Below the pieces are notes generated by a model, which was given only the letters and a program-made list of their open reading frames with translations, made no database searches and had not been told where the DNA came from. Positions 18,417 through 28,039 of a stretch of 64,000 nucleotides of DNA are shown one piece after another. Location of the stretch: positions 2,976,001 to 3,040,000 of the forward strand of contig OZ244249.1 in NCBI GenBank assembly GCA_965217135.1, read 5' to 3'. Each line of letters begins with the position of its first letter. Within the stretch, counting starts at the first letter, position 1. The stretch comes from HXMU1420-2 sp017643305. Its GTDB lineage: Bacteria > Pseudomonadota > Alphaproteobacteria > Rhodobacterales > Rhodobacteraceae. The translations under genes and the position numbers were made by a program.

Positions 18417-21400
18417 ATGACAAACCTTCTAGAAGACACCCAGGGCGTCCTGACTTTCGACCAGTACACCGTATCTGACTTCTGGACAGGCTCCATTGAC
18501 GACGATGGCTACCCGGTTCTCTCCGCTGAAATCGAAACTATTGATGCCTTACCCTACAGCCTTGAATTCAGCATGGCTGCCAACGTGGCGGCAGACGTTG
18601 TTGATGTCACTATCGAAGTTTATTTCGATGGCGCACTGATCGGAGATTTTGACCATTCTGGTGCCGAATTTATCGAGCAGCAGATAGATTTCATGGGTAC
18701 TGGCAGCGCCGGTGTTCTCGAGTTCAAGATCCTCGACAACACTTCCGGTTCTGGCAACCAGAATGTTGATACGTCTGGCGTTGTCGCATCGTACTCTAAG
18801 ACTATGACCATTATGGGCGAAGACGTGGACGTGGACGCCTTCCTACCCGGGCAGAGCTATGTGTACCAGGTGCTTCACGGGCAGCTGAACGTATTTGACC
18901 CTGAAACCAATACCTACACAGAGACCGAGTATAAAAACAGCGTCACAATCAACGCGATGGGGTACAGCACCGATTACGACATGATTTTTGGTCATGTCAA
19001 AGCGAGCGGTACAGATTCGCTCGGTAATGAAATCAGCAGTGGCGATCTCGTCGCATTGGATGCACGCGGCGCAACCTACTTGATTGCTGAAACGCCCTAC
19101 GCCCACTACATTGGCGACTTTGATGACCAGGGTAACCTTTGGACCTTCAGCGGCAACTTGAATCTCGCCGTTCGCTACGATCTGAGTGCGATCGAGTCTG
19201 GTGGCGCGCCGGTGATCACCACATTTTCGTTGCCGGAAACGTCCGCGCCGACCAGTGGTTTGGCAGACCTGGGTTTCAATGCCAGCACACAAACGTTCTA
19301 CGGCGTTGGCCATACTGGTTCGAATGGTGGCGACGGCACTCTGTTTGAGGTTGATATCTCCCAGCTCACACTGGGTGGCGCAATTTCGATCGATGAAACC
19401 GTTATTGTCGGCACGATCACCGACAGTGGAGTCGAAGATGGTATTCCAGCCGGTGCGTATGGTGCGATGGCGGTTGACTCCGAGGGCAAAATCTACGCCG
19501 GCCTCAACCAAGGCAACCATGACCTTGACGGCAGCACCTCTAACAGCGGCGGCTTTTACGAAGTGGTCACCGCCGAAGATGGCCAGCTCTATATGCAGTT
19601 GATTTCTGATGCCCCGCTATCATCGAAAAATGATGGGGCCATGGACCCACGCGCCGTTGATCCGTTTTTAGGGGTTGACGACACTTCCACAGTGTTGCTG
19701 CGTGAGCCAGTTGTTTCCCTGGCGCTGGCCGAGGATGACATGGCCCACATGGCGTCCAAGGGCAACAGTAAAACCATTGATCTACTGGCAAACGATTATG
19801 TGTCTGAAGGCGAAACTCTTCAGGTCATCAAAGTAAATGGTGAGACGGCATATGCGGGCCAGACTTTCACGCTCGAAAACGGTGAAACGGTGGTCTACAA
19901 TGGCGATGGCTCCGTGACTGTCAGCCCGGATGCGCTGGCCACAAACGTGGCCGCATCCTTCACATATACGATCCAAAATGATCGCGGCGTTGAAGATACG
20001 GGAACCGTTACAGTCACCACTTCACCGGTCGATGGTACGGGGGCAGATGATCAAATGATCACGTTTACCGATGCCGACGGCGATGCCATTGATGGTGCGG
20101 ATGGTCCCAACGACGTCATTCTGGGCTATGGCGGCGATGACAAGATCTTTTCCGGTGATGGCGATGACGACATTTACGGTGGCTCGGGCGACGATTTCAT
20201 CCGCGCTGAAGATGGCGATGACTTTATCGACGGCGGTGACGGTAACGACGTCGTTGATGGTGGCACTGGCAACGACACAATGATCGGCGGCGAGGGCGAC
20301 GACGTCTATTACATCTACGACATCGGCGACGTGTTGCAGGGCGAAACAGGAGGCTATGACAAAGTCAAATCCGCATATGACCACACGCTCGCTGCCGGTT
20401 TCGAAGAACTGTGGTTGATAGACGAAACAGATGCAGTGGCGGGGACTGGTAACGCCGAGGATAACACGCTTATCGGCAACGAAAACGACAACACTCTGTC
20501 TGGCCTGGGCGGAGATGACTATCTGGATGCCGATTACGGCGATGATGTCGTCTTGGGTGGAGCCGGCGCTGACCTGATTTTTGGCCGGGATGGCAACGAT
20601 GATTTGAGCGGCGATGAGGGCAATGACAAAATTGAAGCCGGCGATGGCAATGACGATTTAAACGGCGGCAGTGGAGATGACACGCTGCGCGGCGAAGATG
20701 GAAACGACAACGTGGTCGGCGGCGCTGGCAATGACCTGGTCGATGGCGGCACTGGCGCAGACACCATGTCTGGCGGCCGCGGCAATGATGTCTTTTACGT
20801 CGATGACGCAGGCGATGTTCTGACCGGTGAAACCGATGGCTACGATAAGGTGAAGTCGGAAGTTGATTTCACACTGGAACAGGGGTTCGAGTTTCTAAAA
20901 CTGATCAATGGAAGCAGCGCAATCTTTGGAACTGGTAGTAACGGAAATGACCTTATCCGCGGCAACGAAAATGATAATATCATCACAGGGCTGGACGGCG
21001 CGGACACGTTGAATGGCCAAGGAGGCGACGACGCCATATGGGGTGGCGACAACAACGACAAGCTTTTGGGACGCGCCGGTTCGGATGTCTTGTACGGCGA
21101 AGATGGCGATGACAGAGTCTGTGGTGGCTCCGGCAACGACACTGTATTTGGCGGTGATGGCAACGACAAAGTCTGCGCAAATAACGGCCAAGATATTATT
21201 GTAGGTGGTGACGGCGACGACACTCTCAGCGGCGGAAATGACAACGACACCCTGGATGGTGGCGACGGCGACGACAAACTAAAAGTTGGGGATGGTTCAG
21301 ACCTGATGTTCGGCGGGGCCGGCATGGATACGCTGCGTAGCGGTGAAGGCGAAAACGAAATCAACGGAGGCACGGGCAACGACTATATCGTCTGCGACGC

Positions 21401-21623
21401 AGCAGGTATTGACACCTTTGTATATGCGGACGGTGACGGAAATGACCGGGTTTACAACTTCGATATAGACCAGGACGCCATCGTCTTTTCAGGCCTCAGC
21501 GAGGACGACGTCACAGTGCGAGACAGCAAGTCCCATTTGGAGTTCGTTATTGGCGACGACGCCATTATCTTCAGAGACCTGGCAGGCACGGAGCTATCCG
21601 ACTTCGATATCACTTTCATTTAA
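18417..21623 (+). CDS. Large RTX-type calcium-binding secreted protein
   Basis: This 1068-residue acidic protein lacks an N-terminal signal peptide. Residues 1-140 form a beta-rich domain with no clear family. About 140-430 look like a propeller-type region (LVALDARGATYLI, AMAVDSEGKIYAGLN). About 440-540 resemble a cadherin-like module with LLANDYV. From about 565 to 1000 there are many GGxGxD nonapeptides, interrupted by two related segments starting GDVLQGET and GDVLTGET, which points to internal duplication. The last 70 residues lack repeats and end in hydrophobic FDITFI, as type I secretion signals do. The protein is presumably exported by a type I system whose ABC and fusion proteins are elsewhere. 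It is probably an adhesin or matrix protein. Confidence 0.9.
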   Translation: MTNLLEDTQGVLTFDQYTVSDFWTGSIDDDGYPVLSAEIETIDALPYSLEFSMAANVAADVVDVTIEVYFDGALIGDFDHSGAEFIEQQIDFMGTGSAGVLEFKILDNTSGSGNQNVDTSGVVASYSKTMTIMGEDVDVDAFLPGQSYVYQVLHGQLNVFDPETNTYTETEYKNSVTINAMGYSTDYDMIFGHVKASGTDSLGNEISSGDLVALDARGATYLIAETPYAHYIGDFDDQGNLWTFSGNLNLAVRYDLSAIESGGAPVITTFSLPETSAPTSGLADLGFNASTQTFYGVGHTGSNGGDGTLFEVDISQLTLGGAISIDETVIVGTITDSGVEDGIPAGAYGAMAVDSEGKIYAGLNQGNHDLDGSTSNSGGFYEVVTAEDGQLYMQLISDAPLSSKNDGAMDPRAVDPFLGVDDTSTVLLREPVVSLALAEDDMAHMASKGNSKTIDLLANDYVSEGETLQVIKVNGETAYAGQTFTLENGETVVYNGDGSVTVSPDALATNVAASFTYTIQNDRGVEDTGTVTVTTSPVDGTGADDQMITFTDADGDAIDGADGPNDVILGYGGDDKIFSGDGDDDIYGGSGDDFIRAEDGDDFIDGGDGNDVVDGGTGNDTMIGGEGDDVYYIYDIGDVLQGETGGYDKVKSAYDHTLAAGFEELWLIDETDAVAGTGNAEDNTLIGNENDNTLSGLGGDDYLDADYGDDVVLGGAGADLIFGRDGNDDLSGDEGNDKIEAGDGNDDLNGGSGDDTLRGEDGNDNVVGGAGNDLVDGGTGADTMSGGRGNDVFYVDDAGDVLTGETDGYDKVKSEVDFTLEQGFEFLKLINGSSAIFGTGSNGNDLIRGNENDNIITGLDGADTLNGQGGDDAIWGGDNNDKLLGRAGSDVLYGEDGDDRVCGGSGNDTVFGGDGNDKVCANNGQDIIVGGDGDDTLSGGNDNDTLDGGDGDDKLKVGDGSDLMFGGAGMDTLRSGEGENEINGGTGNDYIVCDAAGIDTFVYADGDGNDRVYNFDIDQDAIVFSGLSEDDVTVRDSKSHLEFVIGDDAIIFRDLAGTELSDFDITFI

Positions 21624-22140
21624 CCCCGCCGATGAGCACCCTGTTTGTCAGAAAGCTGGCTTGGCAAATAAGAAAATGAATCTCTCCGTAAAGTTTAAAC
21701 GTATCACTTTATTTAACTTCCGTAACCACCTGACGGTGCATGATATATTTTGAACTCGATCAAGCGTCGCAGGCTAAGCCTCGATTAATATTGAACCGCT
21801 CCATGATAAAGCACTGGGCATGTTGATCTGCTCACCAGACCAAAAGCCAATTGAATCTTAGATGGGTCTGTCCGCTGCATAAACGGTCGCGACCATAGCA
21901 GTGCCTACTGAACTCTGATGCGTTTGGGTTGGGTCTGCGGATTACGCGCGCGGCGCTGGCCCGTGCAGAGGCAGACCCGCGCATTCCTAACACGCATTTT
22001 CTGCGACTGCCCTGCCGCTGCCACCTTGCGGACGCTCTCCGGGTTCGAGGCAGCGTTTGCCGGGGAAACAGAACTGGACAGCACGCGGTTTGTAACGGTC
22101 CGGTTTGAGACGGCCAGAACCGGGGCCAGGCCAGCCCCGA
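21624..22140. other. Spacer between RTX gene and liv operon
   Basis: This is a 517-base region with an AT-rich first half and a GC-rich second half. A plus-strand frame at 21918-22211 has no recognisable features and runs antisense into livF, so I do not call it. No clear terminator hairpin was seen for either flanking gene. Confidence 0.4.
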
Positions 22141-22845
22141 TCAGTGGCCGAAATAAGCCTCAGCCAGCCGCGCATCGTCCCACAGCTCGTCCACCGTTCC
22201 CGTCGCAGTAACATGCCCGCTTTCCAGCACATAGAGCCGTTCGGCCAGCGACAGCGCGAAATTGGCGTTCTGTTCGGTGATCACGATGGTTGCGCCGAAT
22301 TCCGTACGCAGGCGGCGCAGCACATCGGCAATCTCTAGACAGACCTTGGGGGCCAGACCGATGGTGGGTTCATCCACCAGCAGCACGCGGGGAGAGGTCA
22401 TCAAAGCCCGGCCCAGTGACACCATCTGCCTTTCCCCGCCCGACTGGGTGGAGGTTTCCTGATGTTCGCGTTCTTCCAGACGCGGGAACAGCTTGTGTAC
22501 CATGTCAAGGTTGCGCGCGATATCTTCGCGTGCCGTGTAGGCTCCGACCAGTAGGTTGTCCCGTACGCTCATGTAAGGAAACAAGTTGAACCGTTCAGGC
22601 GCGTAGCCCACGCCCAGCCGCACGATTTCAGACGAATTGCGCCCGGTCAGCACCACATCGCCCAGCCGGATTACTCCGGTGGTCTTGGTTAGCCCCATGA
22701 CGCTGTCGAGCAGGGTGGACTTACCCGCTCCATTGGCCCCGACGATGGCAACGATTTCGCCTTCGGACACCTTCAGCGACACATCGTGCAGGGCTTGGGC
22801 TTTGCCGTAAAAGGCAGACAGGTTTTCGATGGTCAGAAAGCTCAT
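22141..22845 (-). CDS. livF: Branched-chain amino-acid-type ABC transporter ATPase LivF
   Basis: This 234-residue ATPase has Walker A GANGAGKST near residues 36-44, signature SGGERQM and Walker B VLLVDEPTIGLAP. The last pattern is typical of LivF rather than LivG. It is the last gene of a five-gene minus-strand run (MBL hydrolase, livH, livM, livG, livF), and its start overlaps the livG stop by 4 bases. It powers uptake by the LivH/LivM permease. Because the operon includes a hydrolase and its own binding protein, the true substrate may not be leucine-type amino acids. Confidence 0.92.
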   Translation of the reverse strand: MSFLTIENLSAFYGKAQALHDVSLKVSEGEIVAIVGANGAGKSTLLDSVMGLTKTTGVIRLGDVVLTGRNSSEIVRLGVGYAPERFNLFPYMSVRDNLLVGAYTAREDIARNLDMVHKLFPRLEEREHQETSTQSGGERQMVSLGRALMTSPRVLLVDEPTIGLAPKVCLEIADVLRRLRTEFGATIVITEQNANFALSLAERLYVLESGHVTATGTVDELWDDARLAEAYFGH

Positions 22846-23576
22846 ACCGTGTCCCCCAGATAGGACGCGCGCACCGCTTCGTTGTCGATCACCTGAGTAA
22901 AGCTGCCCTCGGCAATCAGTTCGCCGTAATTGATGGCAATCGCGCGGTCCACCAGTGGCTCCAGCGCCTTGAGATCGTGGCTGACGATCAGGAAGGTCAT
23001 GCCATCGCGTCGCATCTGCTGTATCAACTCACCAATCTGGGCAATCTCGCCCACGGTCAGCCCGGCGAAGACTTCGTCCAGCAGCATTACCTTGGGGCCT
23101 GTGGCCATCGTGCGAGCCATTTCCAGCTTGCGCAGGTCGCCCATGCTCAGCTCGGCAGGGGTGCGCTGCAGATCATCTTCGGTGAAGCCGACAGATAGGG
23201 CCAGTTCCAGTTCTCGATCCGGGTCGGGCCCGTGCAGGACCATCTGCCAGACGTTATCGGGCATCAGGCCGACACGGATGTTTTCGGCCACGGAAAGTTC
23301 CGCAAAGGGGCGTGGCACCTGATAGGTGCGGCTGACCCCATGCCGGATGCGTCGGGCCGTGGGAAGCGGGGTGATCTCCTCTCCATACAGCTTGATGGAG
23401 CCGGAGGTTTGCCGGTGTTCGCCCATGATCTGGCTGAACACGGTGGTCTTGCCTGCGCCGTTCGGGCCGATCAAGCCAACGGATTCGCCGTCTGCGACGG
23501 TGAAGCTCAGGTCATTGGTGGCGGTTAGACCGCCAAAGCGTTTGACAAGGTTGGTGATGGTCAGCGCCTGGGTCAT
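22842..23576 (-). CDS. livG: Branched-chain amino-acid-type ABC transporter ATPase LivG
   Basis: This 244-residue ATPase has Walker A GPNGAGKTT, the LivG-typical GVSRTYQVPRPF segment and Walker B VMLLDEVFAGL. The signature region reads LSMGDLRKLE rather than the more common LSxGxxRxLE, a modest variant that keeps the family pattern. The gene overlaps livM upstream and livF downstream by four bases each, so the ATPase pair and permease are translationally coupled. Confidence 0.92.
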   Translation of the reverse strand: MTQALTITNLVKRFGGLTATNDLSFTVADGESVGLIGPNGAGKTTVFSQIMGEHRQTSGSIKLYGEEITPLPTARRIRHGVSRTYQVPRPFAELSVAENIRVGLMPDNVWQMVLHGPDPDRELELALSVGFTEDDLQRTPAELSMGDLRKLEMARTMATGPKVMLLDEVFAGLTVGEIAQIGELIQQMRRDGMTFLIVSHDLKALEPLVDRAIAINYGELIAEGSFTQVIDNEAVRASYLGDTV

Positions 23577-24514
23577 GACGACCTCCGCACGCGGGCCAGG
23601 CCCTGTTGGATGATCTCGTAGATGCCGCGTGGCTGATACATGTAGAGCAGCAGCGCAACACCGCCGTAGATCAGGTAGCGCTCCGCTCCCGGCAGCACGG
23701 GCCGCAGGTACTCTAGCAGTAATGTCAGGAAAAACGCGCCGATCACCGGGCCGACAATGGTGCTGGCCCCGCCGATCAGCGCGGCAACGATGATGGTGAA
23801 GGCAAAGTTGATCTCAAACAGCGCACGTGGCGCGATGGTGCCAAGATAATGGACGTAAAACGCGCCCCCCAGCCCGGCGATGGCGGCGGACAGGAGGAAG
23901 GCCACCATCTTCAGCTTGGTGGCTGACAGGCCCGAGCCGCGCACGCTTTCTTCGTTCATGCCGATGGCCGACAAAGCCGTGCCCAGCCGCGTACGCATCA
24001 GCAGCCACATGGACAGAGCGACGCTGACCATCAGAAAGGCCGAAAGGTAGAAGCCGTTAACCGCGCCTCGCGTAAGGGTGGGCAGGCCAGACATGCCGCG
24101 TGTGCCGCCGGTCAGATCCGGGCGGATCACCTGCACCAGCTGGTACATGAGTTCCATGAACGCGAGTGTGATCATGGCAAAGTAACTGCCGCGCACCCGC
24201 AGCGCTGGCAGCAGCACGATCAGCCCGCCGATCATGGTGACGACAACCGCAGCCGGAATGGAAATTTCGACCGGGACGTCAAAGCGTTTCGTCAGGATGG
24301 CGGTGGTATAAGCCCCAATGCCAATCAGGAACGGGTGGCCGAAACTGATATACCCGGTGCGGCCTGACAAAACGTCCCAGCTGATGGCAAAGATCGCCAG
24401 GTAGTTGGCAAAGATGATGGTGCGCAGGGTGCCCTTGCTGACCAGCTCCGGCAGCAGTGCAAGCCCAACAATGAAGGCGCCCCACAGCGCGAAGTGATAC
24501 CAGCGGAGGCCCAT
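23573..24514 (-). CDS. livM: Branched-chain amino-acid-type ABC permease LivM
   Basis: This 313-residue inner-membrane protein has 8-9 hydrophobic helices and the LivM hallmark SGRTGYISFGHPFLIGIGAY near residues 50-70. The conserved EExxxxGxGL-type cytoplasmic loop (NEESVRGSGLSATKLK) contacts the ATPase. It pairs with LivH to form the translocation path. Its ATG follows directly after the livH stop. Confidence 0.92.
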   Translation of the reverse strand: MGLRWYHFALWGAFIVGLALLPELVSKGTLRTIIFANYLAIFAISWDVLSGRTGYISFGHPFLIGIGAYTTAILTKRFDVPVEISIPAAVVVTMIGGLIVLLPALRVRGSYFAMITLAFMELMYQLVQVIRPDLTGGTRGMSGLPTLTRGAVNGFYLSAFLMVSVALSMWLLMRTRLGTALSAIGMNEESVRGSGLSATKLKMVAFLLSAAIAGLGGAFYVHYLGTIAPRALFEINFAFTIIVAALIGGASTIVGPVIGAFFLTLLLEYLRPVLPGAERYLIYGGVALLLYMYQPRGIYEIIQQGLARVRRSS

Positions 24515-25366
24515 CTACAGCTCCTCCCGCCCGAACAACCCGCGTGGTCGCGCCACAAGGACCACGATGATCAGCAGCATGGTGAAGACCCCGCGCAGCT
24601 CCGGTGCGATCCAGGCGCTGACGATGACTTCCATGAACCCGACGATATGCGCCACGATCAGCGTGCCAATGATAGATCCGATCCCGCCCACGATCACCAC
24701 CGCCACGGCGATGATCAACGGACCGACCCACATACCGGGATAAAGCTGGGTGTAGGAGGCGAAGAACACGCCTGCCACCGCGCCAAGTGCGCCCGAGATG
24801 GCCCATGTGATCATGTTGATCCGGTCGCTGTCGATGCCCGAGATGGCGGCACCTTTCGGGTCCATTGAAACCGCCTGCATGGCGCGGCCGGTATGGGTGG
24901 TCCGGACAAAGACATAAAGGCCAATCAGGATCAGCCAGCTGGCTACGGCCGCGAAGAGGTTGGAATAGGGAATGGCCGTGCCTGCCAGCCATTTCACACC
25001 GGGGATGATCGGCAGCAGGATCTTGGAGCTGTCGCCAAAGACCAGCACCACCGCCGCCTGTAACACCACCGCGAGGATCAGGAGGGAGATTTCCACCGGC
25101 ACATGTTCGCCCTTCAGCGGTTTCACAATAAGCCGGAACTTGGCGATGCCCATGACCACGCCCATCAAAGCGGCCAGCGCCACGCCCGCCAGCTTGGGCA
25201 GGCCCATGACCTGGCTGAACTGGAAATACACGTAGCCGCCGATCAACAGGTAGGACCCGTAGGCGAGGTTCAGGACCCGTCCAATGCTGAAGATCAGGGT
25301 GAAGCCCATGGCCAGCAGGGCGTATAGCCCGCTGAGCAGGAGGCCCTGGATCAGGATCTGGATCAT
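24515..25366 (-). CDS. livH: Branched-chain amino-acid-type ABC permease LivH
   Basis: This 283-residue inner-membrane permease has the N-terminal GLLLSGLYALLAMGFTLIF motif of LivH and the loop MQAVSMDPKGAAISGID. Its start overlaps the stop of the upstream MBL-fold hydrolase gene by 4 bases, so the hydrolase is embedded in the transport operon. Confidence 0.92.
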   Translation of the reverse strand: MIQILIQGLLLSGLYALLAMGFTLIFSIGRVLNLAYGSYLLIGGYVYFQFSQVMGLPKLAGVALAALMGVVMGIAKFRLIVKPLKGEHVPVEISLLILAVVLQAAVVLVFGDSSKILLPIIPGVKWLAGTAIPYSNLFAAVASWLILIGLYVFVRTTHTGRAMQAVSMDPKGAAISGIDSDRINMITWAISGALGAVAGVFFASYTQLYPGMWVGPLIIAVAVVIVGGIGSIIGTLIVAHIVGFMEVIVSAWIAPELRGVFTMLLIIVVLVARPRGLFGREEL

Positions 25367-26628
25367 GCCGCTGTGGCCTCCATATCGGTCGCACAGACCA
25401 GGTAATAGTTGCGCGCGGTGGCATTGATCTGGCGATCGGCCAGTTCGCGCATCGCTGCGATCTTAATCGCGGTCGCTTGCTTGGTCTGCGCGCCTGTCGC
25501 GATCAGCCGGTCAGCGAGTTCCATGCGCCATTGCGGATCATCGCTGGCCTGTGCGGCGGCCAGCACAGCGTCCACCCCGCCCGCCAGGGAGATGAAGCGC
25601 GCGGCTTCTTCCTCCGGCGCCAAACGTCCCAGATTGGTGGGATTGCCGTCAAACCAGCCCAGCGTTCCGGCGGCATAGGCCCGCACCGCCCAATCGAGCC
25701 GACCGTAATGCTGCTGCAGCCACGGCTTTTCGGCCAGCCCCGTCGGTAGCGTCAGTGTCGCTGCAATTTCGTCCAGTGTCCGGCCTTCGTTGAGGCCCTG
25801 TGCCGTTGCCTCGATCACAAAGCGGATGGCATCGCGGTAATCGGTCAACCGCTCGCGGATCGCGTCCGCACCAGTGACCGGCAGGGTATGACCCGGTGCC
25901 AGAACTTCGGACGCCAGATCCAGCATGGTATCAAGGCTATCCGCCCATGCGTCGAAATCGCGATAGGCTGAACCACGGATTGGGTAGAGGTTGGGAAAGG
26001 AATGGTAGAAATTGTCGCCCGAGATCAGGACCCGGTGCTCTGGCAGCCAGACCAGCAGATGATCGGGCGTCTCACCCGGTGCATGGACCAACTCCACCAT
26101 GCGCCCGGCCAGTTTCCGCGAGGACCGTGGTGCCGTCACAACGGCCGTAGGTGGAATGTGCCCTGCCCCCATGCCACGCACTGGCCGGTCACCCGGCCCG
26201 CATCCGATATTGACCCGCTCCCCCGGGTGATCCAACCCAAAGCCGAACTGTTTGCGCGTTCGGTCCAGCAATGCTTTGCCCGGTCCACCAAGGTCACCCA
26301 CGATGTCGGAAGCAAACCCATGCCAGGCCAAAACCTCCGGCGTGCCTCCTTCGGCAAAGACCGTCGCACCGGAAACGTGGTCGCGGTGGCTGTGAGTATA
26401 GAGGATCGTTTCAACCGGTTTGTCGGTGAACTGCCGTAGCTCTGCCAGAATGTTTTCTGCCGCAGCCAACGACTCGGTAGTGTCGATCACGGCGAGGCTG
26501 TCGTCGCCTTCGATCACATAGACATTCGAGGCCGCGTATCCGACAAAGGCCCGCACACCGCCAGCCAGCGTCAGGGTGCATTTGGGAAATTGCGCGGAAT
26601 GGGTTACCAGCGCAGGATGGGCAGACAT
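25363..26628 (-). CDS. MBL-fold hydrolase, alkylsulfatase/BDS1-like
   Basis: This 421-residue protein has the metallo-beta-lactamase signature THSHRDHVSG (residues 79-88: His79, His81, Asp83, His84), then HAPGETPDH and PGHTLPV, which supply further zinc ligands. The long C-terminal helical region (about 250-420: LGWFDGNP and AxxLxxAAQAS segments) matches the dimerisation domain of the SdsA1/BDS1 alkylsulfatases and related linear-ester hydrolases. The ATG at 26628 is chosen over an upstream frame because it follows AAGGATTG. No signal peptide is evident. Lying between the binding protein and livH, it probably acts on the imported compound. A sulfatase role is plausible but unproven. Confidence 0.8.
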   Translation of the reverse strand: MSAHPALVTHSAQFPKCTLTLAGGVRAFVGYAASNVYVIEGDDSLAVIDTTESLAAAENILAELRQFTDKPVETILYTHSHRDHVSGATVFAEGGTPEVLAWHGFASDIVGDLGGPGKALLDRTRKQFGFGLDHPGERVNIGCGPGDRPVRGMGAGHIPPTAVVTAPRSSRKLAGRMVELVHAPGETPDHLLVWLPEHRVLISGDNFYHSFPNLYPIRGSAYRDFDAWADSLDTMLDLASEVLAPGHTLPVTGADAIRERLTDYRDAIRFVIEATAQGLNEGRTLDEIAATLTLPTGLAEKPWLQQHYGRLDWAVRAYAAGTLGWFDGNPTNLGRLAPEEEAARFISLAGGVDAVLAAAQASDDPQWRMELADRLIATGAQTKQATAIKIAAMRELADRQINATARNYYLVCATDMEATAA

Positions 26629-26649
26629 GGGCTGCAATCCTTTATGGGG

Positions 26650-26685
26650 AAGAAAACGCGGGACGGGGAAGGCCCCCGTCCCGCG
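26650..26685 (-). terminator. Hairpin terminator/attenuator after the binding-protein gene
   Basis: On the minus strand a 12-base GC-rich stem (GCGGGACGGGG pairing with its complement) around a short loop is followed by TTTTCTT. It lies between the binding-protein stop and the MBL gene start. It should lower expression of the downstream hydrolase and permease relative to the binding protein. Confidence 0.75.
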
Positions 26686-26693
26686 CATCAGCT

Positions 26694-27983
26694 TCACTTG
26701 GCCGGGACCCAGCTCGGCAAGGTGAAATCGGTCGTCGCGTATTCCGGCGGATAGACCACGCCGACGTTGCCGTCTTCTTTCCACTGTATAACCACCATGG
26801 ACGGCTGGGCAAAGTCATACGGCGCTTCAAGGTCGAAGAGCGCGTTGTGCGGATAGGTCCGGCCGGTCACCGGCTCTACCGTGTCATAATCCCAGAAGCC
26901 ATAACGCAGCCACAACTGGCCGTCTTTTTCCAGCTTCAGGTCCTGCTTCAGCATCGCGGCTGACCAAGCTTTGACATCGTCAAAGCCTCCGGCTTCGGTT
27001 GCTGCTGCCATGGCCTGCTTCAGGCCGTGATACGCATTGAAGCCGTTGAAATGCGGGATCTTCGGACGCGAGCTGTATTTGGCCTGGTAGGTGTCGACAA
27101 ACGCCTGGCTGGCCGGGTCGAGTTCGAAGCCTACCGACGGGACCGGCGACAGGGTAGAGATACCACCGCCCGCGCCACCGGTATCTTCCCAGTACTCCAG
27201 ACCCAGCGCGGCCACATTCACGCCGGTCATGGCCATCGGCACCTGCAGTTTCACATACTGGCTGGATACAACCTGCGAATTCACCGACGACACCTGATAG
27301 ATGAAGTCCGCGCCGCTGGCCTGCGCCTTGGCAAAGATCGGGGCAAAGTCGTTGGTATTGATGTCGTAGGTGATGATCTCTTTCACCTCGATCCCGGCCA
27401 CCGGCGCCAGCGCCTCGGTCACAAGCCCGGTGATCGCGCCGCCAAAGGCGGTGTCTTCAGCCAGGATGACCACGCTTTCAAACCCCATCTGTGCCTTGAG
27501 CACGTCCGCGCCAAAGTTGATGTAGAGCGTCGCCAGCGCTTCGTCGGAGGCGATGTTCATGAAGTAGGGCGCCATGGTTTCAGGATCTTCAACCACCATG
27601 TCGATGATGCCGATATAAGACGTCCAGGTGTCCAGCGTCGGGATCTGGTATTCCTGCATCCGCGGCAGCCAGCCCAGCGACACATCATCGATGGACCCAG
27701 AGATGATGAAATCCACCTCTTCGGTTTCGGCCAGGTATTCATAGGCCTTGATGCCTTCAGTTACATCTTCGCCGGTGTCGGCGCTGACCATGGTGATCTG
27801 CTGACCCATCACACCGCCTGCGGCGTTAAGCTCTTCAATAGCGATCTCGGCGCCGCGCAGGGTGCTGAGCCCTGTGTCCGAGCTGAGCGAGCCGATGAAG
27901 CCCACCTTGATTTCCGCATAAGCCCCGCTTGCCATCAACCCGGCTGTGAGGGCGACCACGCCGGTCGTCATTTTATAATTCAT
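26694..27983 (-). CDS. Periplasmic substrate-binding protein of the liv-type transporter
   Basis: This 429-residue protein has a signal peptide ending at GAYA (residue 23), followed by the type I periplasmic-binding fold start IKVGFIGSLSSDTGLS. Segments such as RGAEIAIEELNAAGGVMGQ and ILAEDTAFGGA match the LivJ/AmiC-like group. Tryptophans and a WTSYIG segment may line the pocket. It is the first gene of the minus-strand run and is followed by a terminator, consistent with its being made in excess. Binding proteins of this group take amino acids, amides, aromatics or sulfonates; the substrate cannot be read from sequence. Confidence 0.9.
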   Translation of the reverse strand: MNYKMTTGVVALTAGLMASGAYAEIKVGFIGSLSSDTGLSTLRGAEIAIEELNAAGGVMGQQITMVSADTGEDVTEGIKAYEYLAETEEVDFIISGSIDDVSLGWLPRMQEYQIPTLDTWTSYIGIIDMVVEDPETMAPYFMNIASDEALATLYINFGADVLKAQMGFESVVILAEDTAFGGAITGLVTEALAPVAGIEVKEIITYDINTNDFAPIFAKAQASGADFIYQVSSVNSQVVSSQYVKLQVPMAMTGVNVAALGLEYWEDTGGAGGGISTLSPVPSVGFELDPASQAFVDTYQAKYSSRPKIPHFNGFNAYHGLKQAMAAATEAGGFDDVKAWSAAMLKQDLKLEKDGQLWLRYGFWDYDTVEPVTGRTYPHNALFDLEAPYDFAQPSMVVIQWKEDGNVGVVYPPEYATTDFTLPSWVPAK

Positions 27984-28039
27984 CGCACGCTCCCTGTCGC
28001 TTGCTGGTGTTTTGTGGCCTGTTCAGGCTCTTTCGTATC

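Noticed and set aside
20090..21300. Repetitive DNA that could suggest a CRISPR or satellite array
   Set aside because: The periodicity is 27 bases, in frame, and encodes RTX nonapeptides; there are no unique spacers.
20840..21379. Minus-strand frame rich in Ser/Pro
   Set aside because: It is a mirror of the GGxGxD repeats of the RTX gene.
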